A stretch of DNA of 64,000 bases from Curtobacterium sp. VKM Ac-1395 (GTDB taxonomy: Bacteria; Actinomycetota; Actinomycetes; Actinomycetales; Microbacteriaceae): NCBI RefSeq assembly GCF_015350975.1, contig NZ_JADKRX010000008.1, positions 1 to 64,000 on the forward strand. Direction: 5' to 3'. A program made the position numbers and the translations under genes. The notes below the pieces were generated by a model. The model saw only the letters and a list, made by a program, of their open reading frames with translations, did not search any database and was not told the DNA's origin. This document shows, one piece after another, positions 25,385 through 33,569 of the stretch; the first letter of the stretch is position 1; every line of letters starts with the position of its first letter.

Positions 25385-26544
25385 GCGCGCCCCTGCGTCA
25401 GGCCGAGATCGACCTCGACGCCTACCGCGCCAACCTCGAGCGGGTCCGCGGGTGGATGCACCCGGTCGAGGTGATGGCGATCATGAAGGCCGACGCGTAC
25501 GGGCACGGCCTCGAACCGATCGCGCTCGCCGCGGTCGACGCCGGCATCCGGTGGATCGGCGTGCTGACGGTCCCAGCGGCGCTGCGGCTCCGGGCGATCG
25601 GCGTCGGCGAGGACGTGCACCTGTTCACGTGGCAGCACGACCCGGCGCTGGACTTCCGCGACGCGATCGACTCCGCGGTGGACCTCGGCGTCTCGAACCT
25701 CGCCGAACTGCAGCGGATCGTGGAGGCCGTCGACCAGCGTCCAGCGCGTGTGCACCTCGGCGTCGACACGGGGCTGCACCGCGACGGGTCCTCGATCGAC
25801 GACTGGCCCGCGCTGGTCGAGGCGGCCAGGGACGCCCAGCGCGCCGGTCGCATCGAGGTCGTCGCCGCGTACACGCACCTGGCGGAGTCGTCGGACGACG
25901 ACGACGCTGCGTCGGTGTCCCTGTTCGAGGCCGCGATCGAGCGTGCCGAGGACCTCGGCGTCGACGTCCCGATGGAGCACGTCGCCGCGTCGCTCGCCGG
26001 GCTCGAACGCAAGGAGTTCCGCAAGGACATGGTCCGGATGGGGGCGAACCTCTACGGCATCCCCGGCGCCGACGGCGTCTCCGCGGCGGACCTCGGGCTC
26101 GAACCCGTGATGACGGTGACGGCCTCGGTCGCGAAGACGAAGCGTGTCCCCGTCGGCACCGGCGTCTCGTACGACTACACCTACCGCACGGACGACGAGA
26201 CGACCCTCGCGCTCGTGCCGTTCGGCTACGCGGACGGGGTGCCGCGCTCGGCGCAGGGACGCGTCGAGGTCGCGATCAACGGCAAGCGGTACCCGGTCGC
26301 CGGTCGGGTCGCGATGGACCAGTTCCTGGTGGACGTCGGCGACGACGACGTGCAGGTCGGTGACACCGTCGTGCTGTTCGGCACGGGGGAGCGCGACGAG
26401 ATGACCGTGCTGGAGTGGGGCGCCGCGCTCGACACCATCGGCGAGGAGATCGTCTGCCGGATCGGCGCCCGGGTGCCCCGCGTCTACTCCGGCCACTCGG
26501 TCGAGGGCCGCGTCGGCGAGTACCTGCGCGGAGAGCACGCGTGA
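25381..26544 (+). CDS. alr: Alanine racemase-family PLP enzyme, second copy
   Basis: The second 387-residue racemase in tandem has a canonical PLP site AIMKADAYGHG (Lys 36), VDTGLHRDGS, the Arg in VRMGANLYG, Tyr in GVSYDYTY, and MDQ (GRVAMDQFLVDVG). It looks like the more standard alanine racemase, although YDYTY replaces the usual YGxTY. It is clearly related to, but distant from, the 24281 copy. Start is GTG overlapping the preceding stop; its own stop overlaps tsaE. Which copy provides D-Ala cannot be decided by reading. Confidence 0.88.
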   Translation: MSAPLRQAEIDLDAYRANLERVRGWMHPVEVMAIMKADAYGHGLEPIALAAVDAGIRWIGVLTVPAALRLRAIGVGEDVHLFTWQHDPALDFRDAIDSAVDLGVSNLAELQRIVEAVDQRPARVHLGVDTGLHRDGSSIDDWPALVEAARDAQRAGRIEVVAAYTHLAESSDDDDAASVSLFEAAIERAEDLGVDVPMEHVAASLAGLERKEFRKDMVRMGANLYGIPGADGVSAADLGLEPVMTVTASVAKTKRVPVGTGVSYDYTYRTDDETTLALVPFGYADGVPRSAQGRVEVAINGKRYPVAGRVAMDQFLVDVGDDDVQVGDTVVLFGTGERDEMTVLEWGAALDTIGEEIVCRIGARVPRVYSGHSVEGRVGEYLRGEHA

Positions 26545-27041
26545 GGACGCTCCTGGACACCAGCGTCCTGAGCACGGCGGAGATGGGTGCACTCGGGGCA
26601 CGGTTGGCGGCCTTGCTGCGCGCCGGGGACCTCGTCGTGTTGACGGGGCCGCTCGGTGCCGGCAAGACCACGTTGACGCGGGGCCTCGGCGCCGCGCTCG
26701 GTGCCCGGGGCCAGGTGTCGAGCCCGACGTTCGTGCTCGCCAGGACCCACCCCACGACGGCCGGGCCGGACCTGGTGCACGTCGACGCCTACCGGCTGAG
26801 TGACCCGGTGGAGCTCGACGACCTCGACCTCGACTGGGACGGTGCGATCGTCGTGGTGGAGTGGGGCCGTGGGATGGTGGACGGGATCAGCGACGCCGTG
26901 CTCGACGTCGAGATCACCCGCGCGACCGGGGCCGACGTCGATGTCCTCGCGGACGACCTCGACCCGGACGACGTCCCCGACGAGCCGCGCCGTGTCGTCG
27001 TGACCGCGACCGGCCCCCGGTGGGACGGCGTCACCCTCTAG
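26541..27041 (+). CDS. tsaE: tRNA threonylcarbamoyladenosine biosynthesis ATPase TsaE
   Basis: TsaE is the ATPase that recycles the TsaB-TsaD complex in t6A37 formation. This 166-residue protein has the P-loop TGPLGAGKTT (residues 35-44), SSPTFVLAR, VHVDAYRL and VVVEWGRG. A hydrophilic acidic insert lies near residues 125-145. Start is GTG at 26541, overlapping the racemase stop. The rest of the t6A set (tsaB, tsaD) lies 3.4 kb downstream, beyond a minus-strand insertion. Its TAG shares CTAG with the stop of the convergent response-regulator gene. Confidence 0.93.
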   Translation: MRTLLDTSVLSTAEMGALGARLAALLRAGDLVVLTGPLGAGKTTLTRGLGAALGARGQVSSPTFVLARTHPTTAGPDLVHVDAYRLSDPVELDDLDLDWDGAIVVVEWGRGMVDGISDAVLDVEITRATGADVDVLADDLDPDDVPDEPRRVVVTATGPRWDGVTL

Positions 27042-27706
27042 GCCTCAGGCGGCAGGACGACGCGGTTCTGGTAGGCCCAGACCACGGCCTGCAGGCGCGA
27101 CCGGACGCCGAGCTTCGGCAGGATCCGCGCGACGTGGGACTTCACCGTGGACAGCTCGACGACGAGCTCGGTCGCGATGTCCTCGTTCGACAGCCCCTGT
27201 GCCAGCAGCAGCAGCACGTCGTGCTCGCGGGCGGTGAGCAGGTCGTCCGCCCGTGCCCCGGTCACCGGCTGCAGCTGCCGGCGCTCGACGAACTCGCGGA
27301 GCACGCGCTTGGTCAGCTGGTGGTCGAGCGTGCCGTTGCCTGCGGCGACCTGGCGGACGGCGCCGATGATCGTGTCCGGGTCGGCGTCCTTGAGCAGGAA
27401 CCCGGACGCGCCCGCTTCGAGGGCACCGAAGACGTAGTCGTCGAGGTCGAACGTGGTGAGCATCAGCGCGGGTACGGCGGGGTCGGCATCGGGGCCGCAC
27501 AGCGCGCGTGCGACCTCGATGCCGTCCAGGCCGGGCATCCGGATGTCCAGGCACGCCACGTCCGGGCGCGTGCTCCTCGCCAGGGCCAGCGCCTCGATGC
27601 CGTCCGACGCGACACCGACGACCTCGATGTCCTCCTCGGCGCTGAGCAGCGCGGAGATGCCGGCACGGACGAGGGCCTGGTCGTCGGCGACGAGCACGCG
27701 GATCAC
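27038..27706 (-). CDS. NarL/LuxR-type response regulator
   Basis: This 222-residue regulator has a receiver domain (VLVADDQALVRAGI, phospho-acceptor Asp 54 in CLDIRMPG, later Lys in GFLLKDADP) and a C-terminal LuxR helix-turn-helix (LLTAREHDVLLLLAQGLSNEDIA). I start it at GTG 27706, where the receiver domain begins and a GGAGG-like site lies upstream, rather than at the longer open frame. The start overlaps the kinase stop by four bases. It forms a two-component pair with 27703-28974. No target sequence was recognised; the adjacent CPBP protease gene is a plausible one. Confidence 0.92.
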   Translation of the reverse strand: MIRVLVADDQALVRAGISALLSAEEDIEVVGVASDGIEALALARSTRPDVACLDIRMPGLDGIEVARALCGPDADPAVPALMLTTFDLDDYVFGALEAGASGFLLKDADPDTIIGAVRQVAAGNGTLDHQLTKRVLREFVERRQLQPVTGARADDLLTAREHDVLLLLAQGLSNEDIATELVVELSTVKSHVARILPKLGVRSRLQAVVWAYQNRVVLPPEA

Positions 27707-28974
27707 CGGGAGGACCCCTCGCGCGGGAGCACCAGGCGGACGTCCCAGCCGCCGTCCGCAGCGGGTCCGGCACTCACGGTGGCTCCCACGAGTTCCGCAC
27801 GCTCGCGCATGCCGAGCAACCCGAAGCCGCCCGCCGAGGACCCCGCGACCGGAGCCGCCGACGGTGGGTCGTTGTGGACGGCGACCGTGACCTGCTCTGC
27901 TGACCGGTCGTCGACCTGGACGGAGCACGCGGTACCCGGAGCATGCATGGCGGCGTTGGCCAGGGCCTCCTGGACGGTGCGGTACGCGGCCAGCTGCGCG
28001 AGCGGGCCGATCCCGGCACCGAACGGTCCGTCGTCGTCGGAGCCCAGCGGGCGGAGGACCGAGAAGCGGACGTCACCCGGTGTCCGCGCGACCAGTTCGG
28101 GCAGCGTGACGAACGTCTCGACGGAGCGTTCGGCGGCTGCGGACTCGTCACGGAGCAGTCCGACGAGTCGGCGGAGGTCGTCGAGCACCGCGCTGCTCTG
28201 GTCGCGCACCTGGCGGACGCCGGCGTGGGCCTGCTCCGGGTCGGTGTCGATCTGTCGGTCGACGACGCCGGCCATCAGGGCGATGCCGGACAGGTGGTGC
28301 GCGGCGATGTCGTGGAGCTCACGGGCCATCGCTGCTCGTTCGCGGGCGAGGGTGGCGTCGACCATGGCCTCGCGTTCGCCGACCAGGGCGCGCTGTTCGT
28401 CGCGGCGAGCGACCCCGACCTCGCGGCGGGACCGCACGACGAGGGCGGCGAGCAGGGGGAGGGCGACGACGCCGACCGCCTGCAGGAGCCCTTGGCCGAC
28501 CGCGGCGGCCAGCGGCGCGCCGAACGCGACGAGCATGTTGATCGTCACACCGGTCGCCACCAGCGCTGCCGCGGCCACCAGGGCCGGCCAGCGCCGGAGA
28601 GGCGGGATGGTCAGCACGAGCAGGACGACGGCGACGCCGACGGGGAGGGCGCTCATGCCGTAGAGGGCACCAGCGACCGCCGCGGGGACGACGGCGAGTG
28701 CCGCCGTGGCGACGAGGACGGACCCCGGCAGGCGACGGACCGGCAGGAGCGCGGCGGACTGCACGAGGAGCACGACCAGCAGCAGCCACCAGCCGCCGGA
28801 ACCCACGTCCTTGCCGAGGGGGAAGCCGAGTGAGGAGCCGTCGGGGTCGGCGGCGTCGATCGCGGGGAGCGAGAGCAGCAGCCCGATCGAGACCAGGGCG
28901 GTGACGGCGGCGACGACGACGTCACGGCGACGGATGGACACGTCGGCGCTCGTCCGGGCGTCAGCGGTGGCCAT
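27703..28974 (-). CDS. Sensor histidine kinase, NarX/DesK-like (HisKA_3)
   Basis: The 423-residue kinase has an N-terminal half with about five or six membrane segments and almost no extracellular loop, so it likely senses within the membrane. The dimerisation helix ERAAMARELHDIAAHHLSG carries the phospho-acceptor His 221. The HATPase domain shows the N-box QEALANAAMHAPG and a G-box GGFGLLGMRERAELVG. This organisation is common in envelope or antibiotic stress sensors. It overlaps the CPBP gene by 14 bases and the regulator by four, so the three are one transcript. Confidence 0.9.
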   Translation of the reverse strand: MATADARTSADVSIRRRDVVVAAVTALVSIGLLLSLPAIDAADPDGSSLGFPLGKDVGSGGWWLLLVVLLVQSAALLPVRRLPGSVLVATAALAVVPAAVAGALYGMSALPVGVAVVLLVLTIPPLRRWPALVAAAALVATGVTINMLVAFGAPLAAAVGQGLLQAVGVVALPLLAALVVRSRREVGVARRDEQRALVGEREAMVDATLARERAAMARELHDIAAHHLSGIALMAGVVDRQIDTDPEQAHAGVRQVRDQSSAVLDDLRRLVGLLRDESAAAERSVETFVTLPELVARTPGDVRFSVLRPLGSDDDGPFGAGIGPLAQLAAYRTVQEALANAAMHAPGTACSVQVDDRSAEQVTVAVHNDPPSAAPVAGSSAGGFGLLGMRERAELVGATVSAGPAADGGWDVRLVLPREGSSR

Positions 28975-29911
28975 GAGCCGAGTCTACGAAGCGCTGGTCG
29001 GAGCCGTGCACGACGGGCTCGTCGTGGTCGCCGGTGTAGCCGAGTCGTCCGCGGGTGCCGATGATGATCGCCAGGGCAGCGACCGTGGCCCCGATGAAGA
29101 GCACGAGCACGCCGCGGTCACCGTCGATTCCCGGGTACATGTCGGTCCAGAGCACGGAGACGGTGTTGTTCACGCCGACGTGCAGGAGCATCGACAGCGG
29201 CAGGCTCTGACCCGTGCGGTTGAACACCCACGCCATCACGACGTTGAAGGTGATCGTGAAGCCGGCGAAGACCAGCGGCGCGGTCCAGTGCGCGTCGGGC
29301 CACCCGCCCCAGTCGCTGAAGAAGAGCGGCATGTGCCAGAGCGCCCAGAGCGGGCCGAGGACGGCGGCGGCACCGAGCGGGCCGAAGCGACGCTGGAGAC
29401 GGGGGAGCGCGAAGTCGCGCCAGCCCGGCTCCTCGGACAGCCCGGTCGTCACCATCTGCAGCGCGAGCGCCGGGACGATCGTGGCGAGCGCCAGCAGCGA
29501 CGGTGGGTTGACGACCCCGCCGGACGCGATCGCACCGGCGGCCACCACCACGAGCGGCACCGCGACGAGCGCGAGCACGTACCACTGCCACGCGACCCGC
29601 CACTTCCAGAGCCGTCCGACCCAGGTGCGGAGACCGGCACGGCCGTCGGTGACCGCGGTGACCAGGAACGCGGCACCGAGCGGGCCGAGGAGCGCACCCG
29701 GCAGGACCCCGGCGAGCTGTGCCGAGCCGAGCATCTCCGGCACGTGGACGTCCCACACGCCGAGCCCGTGCGGGGACAGGATGTACGGCAGCCAGGCGAG
29801 CCAGCTCAGGCCGCACGCGAGGACCGCGAACGCGACGAGCGGGTGGCGCCGGATGAGGTTCGGGGCACCTCCCGTGTCGGTCGTCGCCCTGGTCGGGGTG
29901 ATGGTGGTCAT
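28961..29911 (-). CDS. CPBP-family intramembrane metalloprotease
   Basis: This 316-residue membrane protein has the CPBP (Abi) motifs: EEPGWR (Glu 160/161), a following helix with LWALWHMPLFF, and LLHVGVNN. These supply the presumed metal ligands of the Rce1-like proteases. About eight membrane segments flank them. Family members act as prenyl proteases, in bacteriocin immunity or in bacteriocin maturation; none can be assigned here. The ATG at 29911 has GGAGGA six bases upstream; an in-frame earlier start at 29950 is less likely. It leads the operon with the two-component genes. Confidence 0.88.
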   Translation of the reverse strand: MTTITPTRATTDTGGAPNLIRRHPLVAFAVLACGLSWLAWLPYILSPHGLGVWDVHVPEMLGSAQLAGVLPGALLGPLGAAFLVTAVTDGRAGLRTWVGRLWKWRVAWQWYVLALVAVPLVVVAAGAIASGGVVNPPSLLALATIVPALALQMVTTGLSEEPGWRDFALPRLQRRFGPLGAAAVLGPLWALWHMPLFFSDWGGWPDAHWTAPLVFAGFTITFNVVMAWVFNRTGQSLPLSMLLHVGVNNTVSVLWTDMYPGIDGDRGVLVLFIGATVAALAIIIGTRGRLGYTGDHDEPVVHGSDQRFVDSAHGHR

Positions 29912-30038
29912 GATGTCCTCCGTGTCGATCCGCAACCGTCGATCGGTCACACCACGACGCTAGGAACAGCAGTCGTCTGGGACGACCGGAGGAAGGACGA
30001 GGTCTCGGACATCGTCCGGAAGGAGGAGGCGTGGCCCG

Positions 30039-30044
30039 TATGCT
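30039..30044 (+). promoter_or_regulatory. Putative leaderless -10 box for 30051-30356 gene
   Basis: TATGCT with six bases (TCGGCG) to the GTG. It is a near-ideal extended -10 sequence. Confidence 0.5.
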
Positions 30045-30050
30045 TCGGCG

Positions 30051-30356
30051 GTGGACTCGACACTGCCCTCGGGGACGACACGACGCCGTGTCGAACTCCG
30101 GATCACCCGCCCGCTGCTGACGTGGTTCGCCCGTCCGACCGTCACGATCAACGGCGTCGGCCAGCCCGCCCAGTGGGGCGTCGGCACCTGGGCGGTGCCG
30201 GACGGCGACACCGAGATCGGCGTCTACTGCTACAACCGCGCGTGGCGGTTCGGAGCCGCGCACATCACCGTCGCCCCCGCTGACCAGAGGTACGAGTACC
30301 GTGTCGGCGTCCTGCCCGTGGGACCCGGGACGCTCCGTCCACAGCCTGCGGCCTAG
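30051..30356 (+). CDS. Hypothetical 101-residue protein
   Basis: I do not recognise this small soluble protein. It has no signal peptide or membrane segment, and a beta-rich pattern (LLTWFARPTVTINGVGQPAQWGVGTWAVPDG) around a central WGVGTW, suggesting a small beta-sandwich. Start is GTG at 30051, right after a TATGCT box. It lies between the minus-strand CPBP gene and tsaB and ends in a Pro-rich tail (VGPGTLRPQPAA). It is probably real because codon bias and promoter placement agree. Confidence 0.6.
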   Translation: MDSTLPSGTTRRRVELRITRPLLTWFARPTVTINGVGQPAQWGVGTWAVPDGDTEIGVYCYNRAWRFGAAHITVAPADQRYEYRVGVLPVGPGTLRPQPAA

Positions 30357-30381
30357 ACCCCGGCGAGGCTCCCGAGCCGCC

Positions 30382-30387
30382 TACGAT
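30382..30387 (+). promoter_or_regulatory. Putative leaderless -10 box for tsaB
   Basis: TACGAT with six bases to the GTG at 30394. Confidence 0.5.
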
Positions 30388-30393
30388 GGACGG

Positions 30394-31023
30394 GTGCTGC
30401 TCGCGATCGACACCTCCGCCGGGACCTCCGTCGCCGTTGTCGACCCTGCGACCCGCCAGGTCCTCGCCGAGCGCTCGACGGAGGACACCCGCCGGCACGC
30501 CGAGGTCATCGGCCCCTTCCTCGCCGAGGTCCTCACGTCCGCCGGCATCACCCCCGCCGACGTCACCGGCGTCGTCGCCGGCATGGGTCCAGGACCCTTC
30601 ACCGGCCTCCGCGTCGGGATCGCTGCCGCCCGGACCTTCGCGGCCGCGCGAGCCGTCCCGCTCCTGCCGCTCGTCAGCCACGACGCGGTCGCGGCGGACG
30701 TCGCCGCGACCGACCCCGCCGACGCCGGCCCCTTCGTCGTCCTGACGGACGCCCGCCGACGCGAGGTCCACTGGAGCGTCCACGACCAGGCCGGCACGCG
30801 CACCGCGGGGCCCGGACTCGCCAAGCCGGCGGACCTGGACGACGTGCTGGGAGCCTCCGGGGCGTTCCGGCGGGTCACCGCAGCCACCGTCCCAGCCGGG
30901 AGGCTCGGGGTGCTCGCCGCGGACCGGCTCGCCTCCGGCGCATCCTTCGCCGAGGACGCCCCCCTCTACATCCGCGAGCCCGACGTGACCGTGCCCGGCG
31001 CTCCGAAGCGGGTCGCACGGTGA
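30394..31023 (+). CDS. tsaB: tRNA threonylcarbamoyladenosine biosynthesis protein TsaB
   Basis: TsaB pairs with TsaD and TsaE in t6A37 synthesis on ANN-decoding tRNAs. The 209-residue protein is an inactive-looking ASKHA fold: LLAIDTSAGTSVAVV at the N-terminus, GMGPGPFTGLRVGIAAARTFA, and no metal-binding His pair as in TsaD. Start is the GTG at 30394, matched by the family beginning and a leaderless promoter; the open frame extends 31 codons upstream but is not conserved. Stop overlaps rimI (GTGA). Confidence 0.93.
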   Translation: MLLAIDTSAGTSVAVVDPATRQVLAERSTEDTRRHAEVIGPFLAEVLTSAGITPADVTGVVAGMGPGPFTGLRVGIAAARTFAAARAVPLLPLVSHDAVAADVAATDPADAGPFVVLTDARRREVHWSVHDQAGTRTAGPGLAKPADLDDVLGASGAFRRVTAATVPAGRLGVLAADRLASGASFAEDAPLYIREPDVTVPGAPKRVAR

Positions 31024-31559
31024 CGCTGCCCGACGGGCTGCGCCTGCGGCGCGCCCACCCGCAGGACCTCGACGACGTGATGTGGCTCGAGCACGCCTCG
31101 TTCCCGACCGACGCCTGGTCGGCATCGCAGATGTCCGGGGAGCTGTACTCCCCGCACGGGTACTACGTCGTCGTCGAGACCACCGGGGAGGGCGCATCGA
31201 CGGTCGTCGGGTACGCGGGGCTGTCCTCGTTGCCCGGCAACCCGGTGGCCGACGTGCAGACCATCGCGGTGTCGGCAGAGCACCGCGGGCAGGGCATCGG
31301 GCGGACGCTGTTCACCGAGCTCCTCGACGAGGCCCGGCGTCGTGGCGTGCACGAGGTCTTCCTCGAGGTCCGCGCGGACAACCCCGTCGCCCAGACCATG
31401 TACACCGGGTTCGGGTTCGAGCAGATCGCCGTCCGACCCCGCTACTACCAGCCGGACGGGGTCGACGCGTGGGTGATGCGGGCGGAGCTGCCGCCGGTGT
31501 CGGCCGCACCACCGCGGACCGGGCCCGGCCCGATCGGACAGGAGACCTTCGATGCGTGA
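31020..31559 (+). CDS. rimI: Ribosomal protein S18 alanine N-acetyltransferase RimI
   Basis: RimI acetylates the N-terminus of ribosomal protein S18. The 179-residue GNAT protein has the acetyl-CoA loop [43 protein letters not shown] and DAWVMRAEL, the classic RimI C-terminal pattern. A C-terminal tail of 25 residues is not conserved. Start is GTG overlapping tsaB. Its TGA lies within the start region of tsaD, an eight-base overlap, consistent with the usual tsaB-rimI-tsaD operon. Confidence 0.93.
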   Translation: MTLPDGLRLRRAHPQDLDDVMWLEHASFPTDAWSASQMSGELYSPHGYYVVVETTGEGASTVVGYAGLSSLPGNPVADVQTIAVSAEHRGQGIGRTLFTELLDEARRRGVHEVFLEVRADNPVAQTMYTGFGFEQIAVRPRYYQPDGVDAWVMRAELPPVSAAPPRTGPGPIGQETFDA

Positions 31560-32601
31560 ACCGCTCGTGCTCGGCATCGAGACCTCGTGCGACGAGACGG
31601 GCGTCGGCATCGTCCGCGGGACCACCCTGCTCGCGAACGTCATCGCGTCGAGCATGGACGAGCACGCGCGCTACGGCGGCGTCGTGCCCGAGGTCGCCGC
31701 ACGCGCCCACCTCGAGGCGATGACGCCCACGCTCACCCAGGCGCTCGCCGAGGCAGGCGTCACGCTCGACGAACTCGACGCCGTCGCGGTCACCGCGGGG
31801 CCGGGGCTCGCCGGTGCCCTCATGGTCGGGGTCGGGGCCGCGAAGGCGCTCGCCGTGGCCACCGGCAAGCCGCTCTACGGCGTGAACCACCTGGTGGGCC
31901 ACGTCGGGGCGGACGTCCTGCGTGCGGACGGCAGTGCGATCGAGCTCCCGACCGTGGCGCTGCTGGTGTCCGGCGGGCACACCTCGTTGCTCCTCGTGCG
32001 GGACCTGGTCGGCGACGTCGAGCTCCTCGGCGAGACCATCGACGACGCCGCGGGCGAGGCGTTCGACAAGGTCGCACGACTCCTGGGGCTGCCGTACCCG
32101 GGCGGGCCGCAGATCGACCGCGCCGCTGCCGACGGTGACCCGACCGCCATCCGGTTCCCCCGTGGGCTGACCCTGCCGAAGGACATGGCCGCGCACCGGT
32201 ACGACTTCTCGTTCTCCGGGCTGAAGACCGCCGTCGCGCGCTGGGTGGAGCGCTGCCGCGACGACGGGCGCGAGGTCCCCGTCGCCGACGTCGCCGCCAG
32301 TTTCCGCGAGGCCGTCGTCGACGTGCTGCTGACCAAGGCGCTCAACGCCTGCCGGGACACCGGGGTGGACCGGCTCCTGCTCGGCGGCGGCGTCGTGGCG
32401 AACGCCCGCCTGCGCGCCGTGGCCGAGGCCCGCTGCGCTGAGGCCGGCGTCGCGCTCCGCATCCCCCCGCTCGACCTCTGCACCGACAACGGTGCGATGA
32501 TCGCGGCCGTCGGGGCGCGGCTGGTCGCCGAGGGGCACGCGCCGAGCGACCTCGACATCGCCGCGGACTCCACGCTGCCGGTGACGACCGTCCAGGTCTG
32601 A
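31552..32601 (+). CDS. tsaD: tRNA threonylcarbamoyltransferase subunit TsaD
   Basis: TsaD is the catalytic subunit that transfers the threonylcarbamoyl group to A37. The 349-residue protein has [28 protein letters not shown] with the metal-binding His pair motif (HLEAM and NHLVGHV), [13 protein letters not shown] and [14 protein letters not shown]. Length is normal for the bacterial enzyme. The ATG at 31552 lies inside the end of rimI. The gene closes the t6A operon. Confidence 0.97.
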   Translation: MREPLVLGIETSCDETGVGIVRGTTLLANVIASSMDEHARYGGVVPEVAARAHLEAMTPTLTQALAEAGVTLDELDAVAVTAGPGLAGALMVGVGAAKALAVATGKPLYGVNHLVGHVGADVLRADGSAIELPTVALLVSGGHTSLLLVRDLVGDVELLGETIDDAAGEAFDKVARLLGLPYPGGPQIDRAAADGDPTAIRFPRGLTLPKDMAAHRYDFSFSGLKTAVARWVERCRDDGREVPVADVAASFREAVVDVLLTKALNACRDTGVDRLLLGGGVVANARLRAVAEARCAEAGVALRIPPLDLCTDNGAMIAAVGARLVAEGHAPSDLDIAADSTLPVTTVQV

Positions 32602-32720
32602 GCGCCGGCCGCAGCTGCTGGTCCGCCCCCGTGCCGCCCCGAACAGGGCTGGGTCGGCGGGTCCGCGCCTGTGGCAGGCTTGCAGGCGACGGCCGCACGG
32701 GTCGTCGGGAGGGGTGCATC

Positions 32721-33515
32721 GTGTCCGATCAGAACCAGTGGCCGAAGCCGGGCGAGCAGCGGCCGGACGGACAGCAGCCGGACGCGTCGGCACCAGCACC
32801 CGGATCCGCGGCCGAGCCCGGTGGGTACGGGCAGGACGCCCCGCAGCAGCAGAACCCGTACCAGCAGCCGGGTCAGCCCCAGGCGAACCCGTACCAGCAG
32901 CCCGGGCAGTACGGGCAGAGCGGTCAGGGGCAGGGCGGTCAGGGGCAGTACGGCCAGGGCCAGTACGGCCAGCAGCCGCAGCAGCAGTACGGGCAGCAGC
33001 AGTACGGCCAGCAGCCGGGCCAGTCCGGCCAGGGCCAGCAGCAGTACGGCCAGGGCCAGGGCCAGGGCCAGGGCCAGGGCCAGTACGGCCAGCAGCCCCA
33101 GTACGGCGCTCCGCAGAACCCCTACGCCGCGTCGAACCCGTACGCAGCCTCGAACTCCTACGCGCAGCCCGGGGCCTACGCCGCAACCGGCTACCAGTCC
33201 TACGGGCAGCGGGCGAAGACGAACGTGCTCGCGATCCTGTCGATCGTCTTCGGCATCGGCTCGCTGTTGTTCGTCTTCATCTTCGTGGGTTTCGCCACGG
33301 GCATCGCCGGCGCGGTCATGGGGCACATCGCCCTCCGCAAGATCAAGCAGACCGGCGAGAACGGCCGCGGTCTCGCACTCACCGGCATCATCACCGGCTG
33401 GGCGGCCGCGCTCTTCACCATCCTGTGGATCGTGTTCATCGTGCTGCTCGGCGCCCACGCTGGCGGCGGCTACACCGACTACGGCAGCTACGACTCCGGC
33501 GCCTTCATCCGCTGA
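32721..33515 (+). CDS. DUF4190 membrane protein with YGQ-rich N-terminus
   Basis: The first 160 of 264 residues are low complexity, rich in Gln, Gly, Tyr and Pro (repeats of QYGQ, QGQ and NPYA), in the style of disordered cytoplasmic tails. The C-terminal 80 residues hold two membrane segments: NVLAILSIVFGIGSLLFVF and ALTGIITGWAAALFTILW, separated by a loop GHIALRKIKQTGENGRG, the DUF4190 signature. Start is GTG at 32721, with GGGAGGGG upstream. Function is unknown; such proteins in actinobacteria are often near cell-envelope genes. The repeats may vary between strains. Confidence 0.88.
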   Translation: MSDQNQWPKPGEQRPDGQQPDASAPAPGSAAEPGGYGQDAPQQQNPYQQPGQPQANPYQQPGQYGQSGQGQGGQGQYGQGQYGQQPQQQYGQQQYGQQPGQSGQGQQQYGQGQGQGQGQGQYGQQPQYGAPQNPYAASNPYAASNSYAQPGAYAATGYQSYGQRAKTNVLAILSIVFGIGSLLFVFIFVGFATGIAGAVMGHIALRKIKQTGENGRGLALTGIITGWAAALFTILWIVFIVLLGAHAGGGYTDYGSYDSGAFIR

Positions 33516-33569
33516 CGACGCTGACGACACTGACGGCGCTGCGCCGCTGACGGCCCGGACGCCCCTGCG

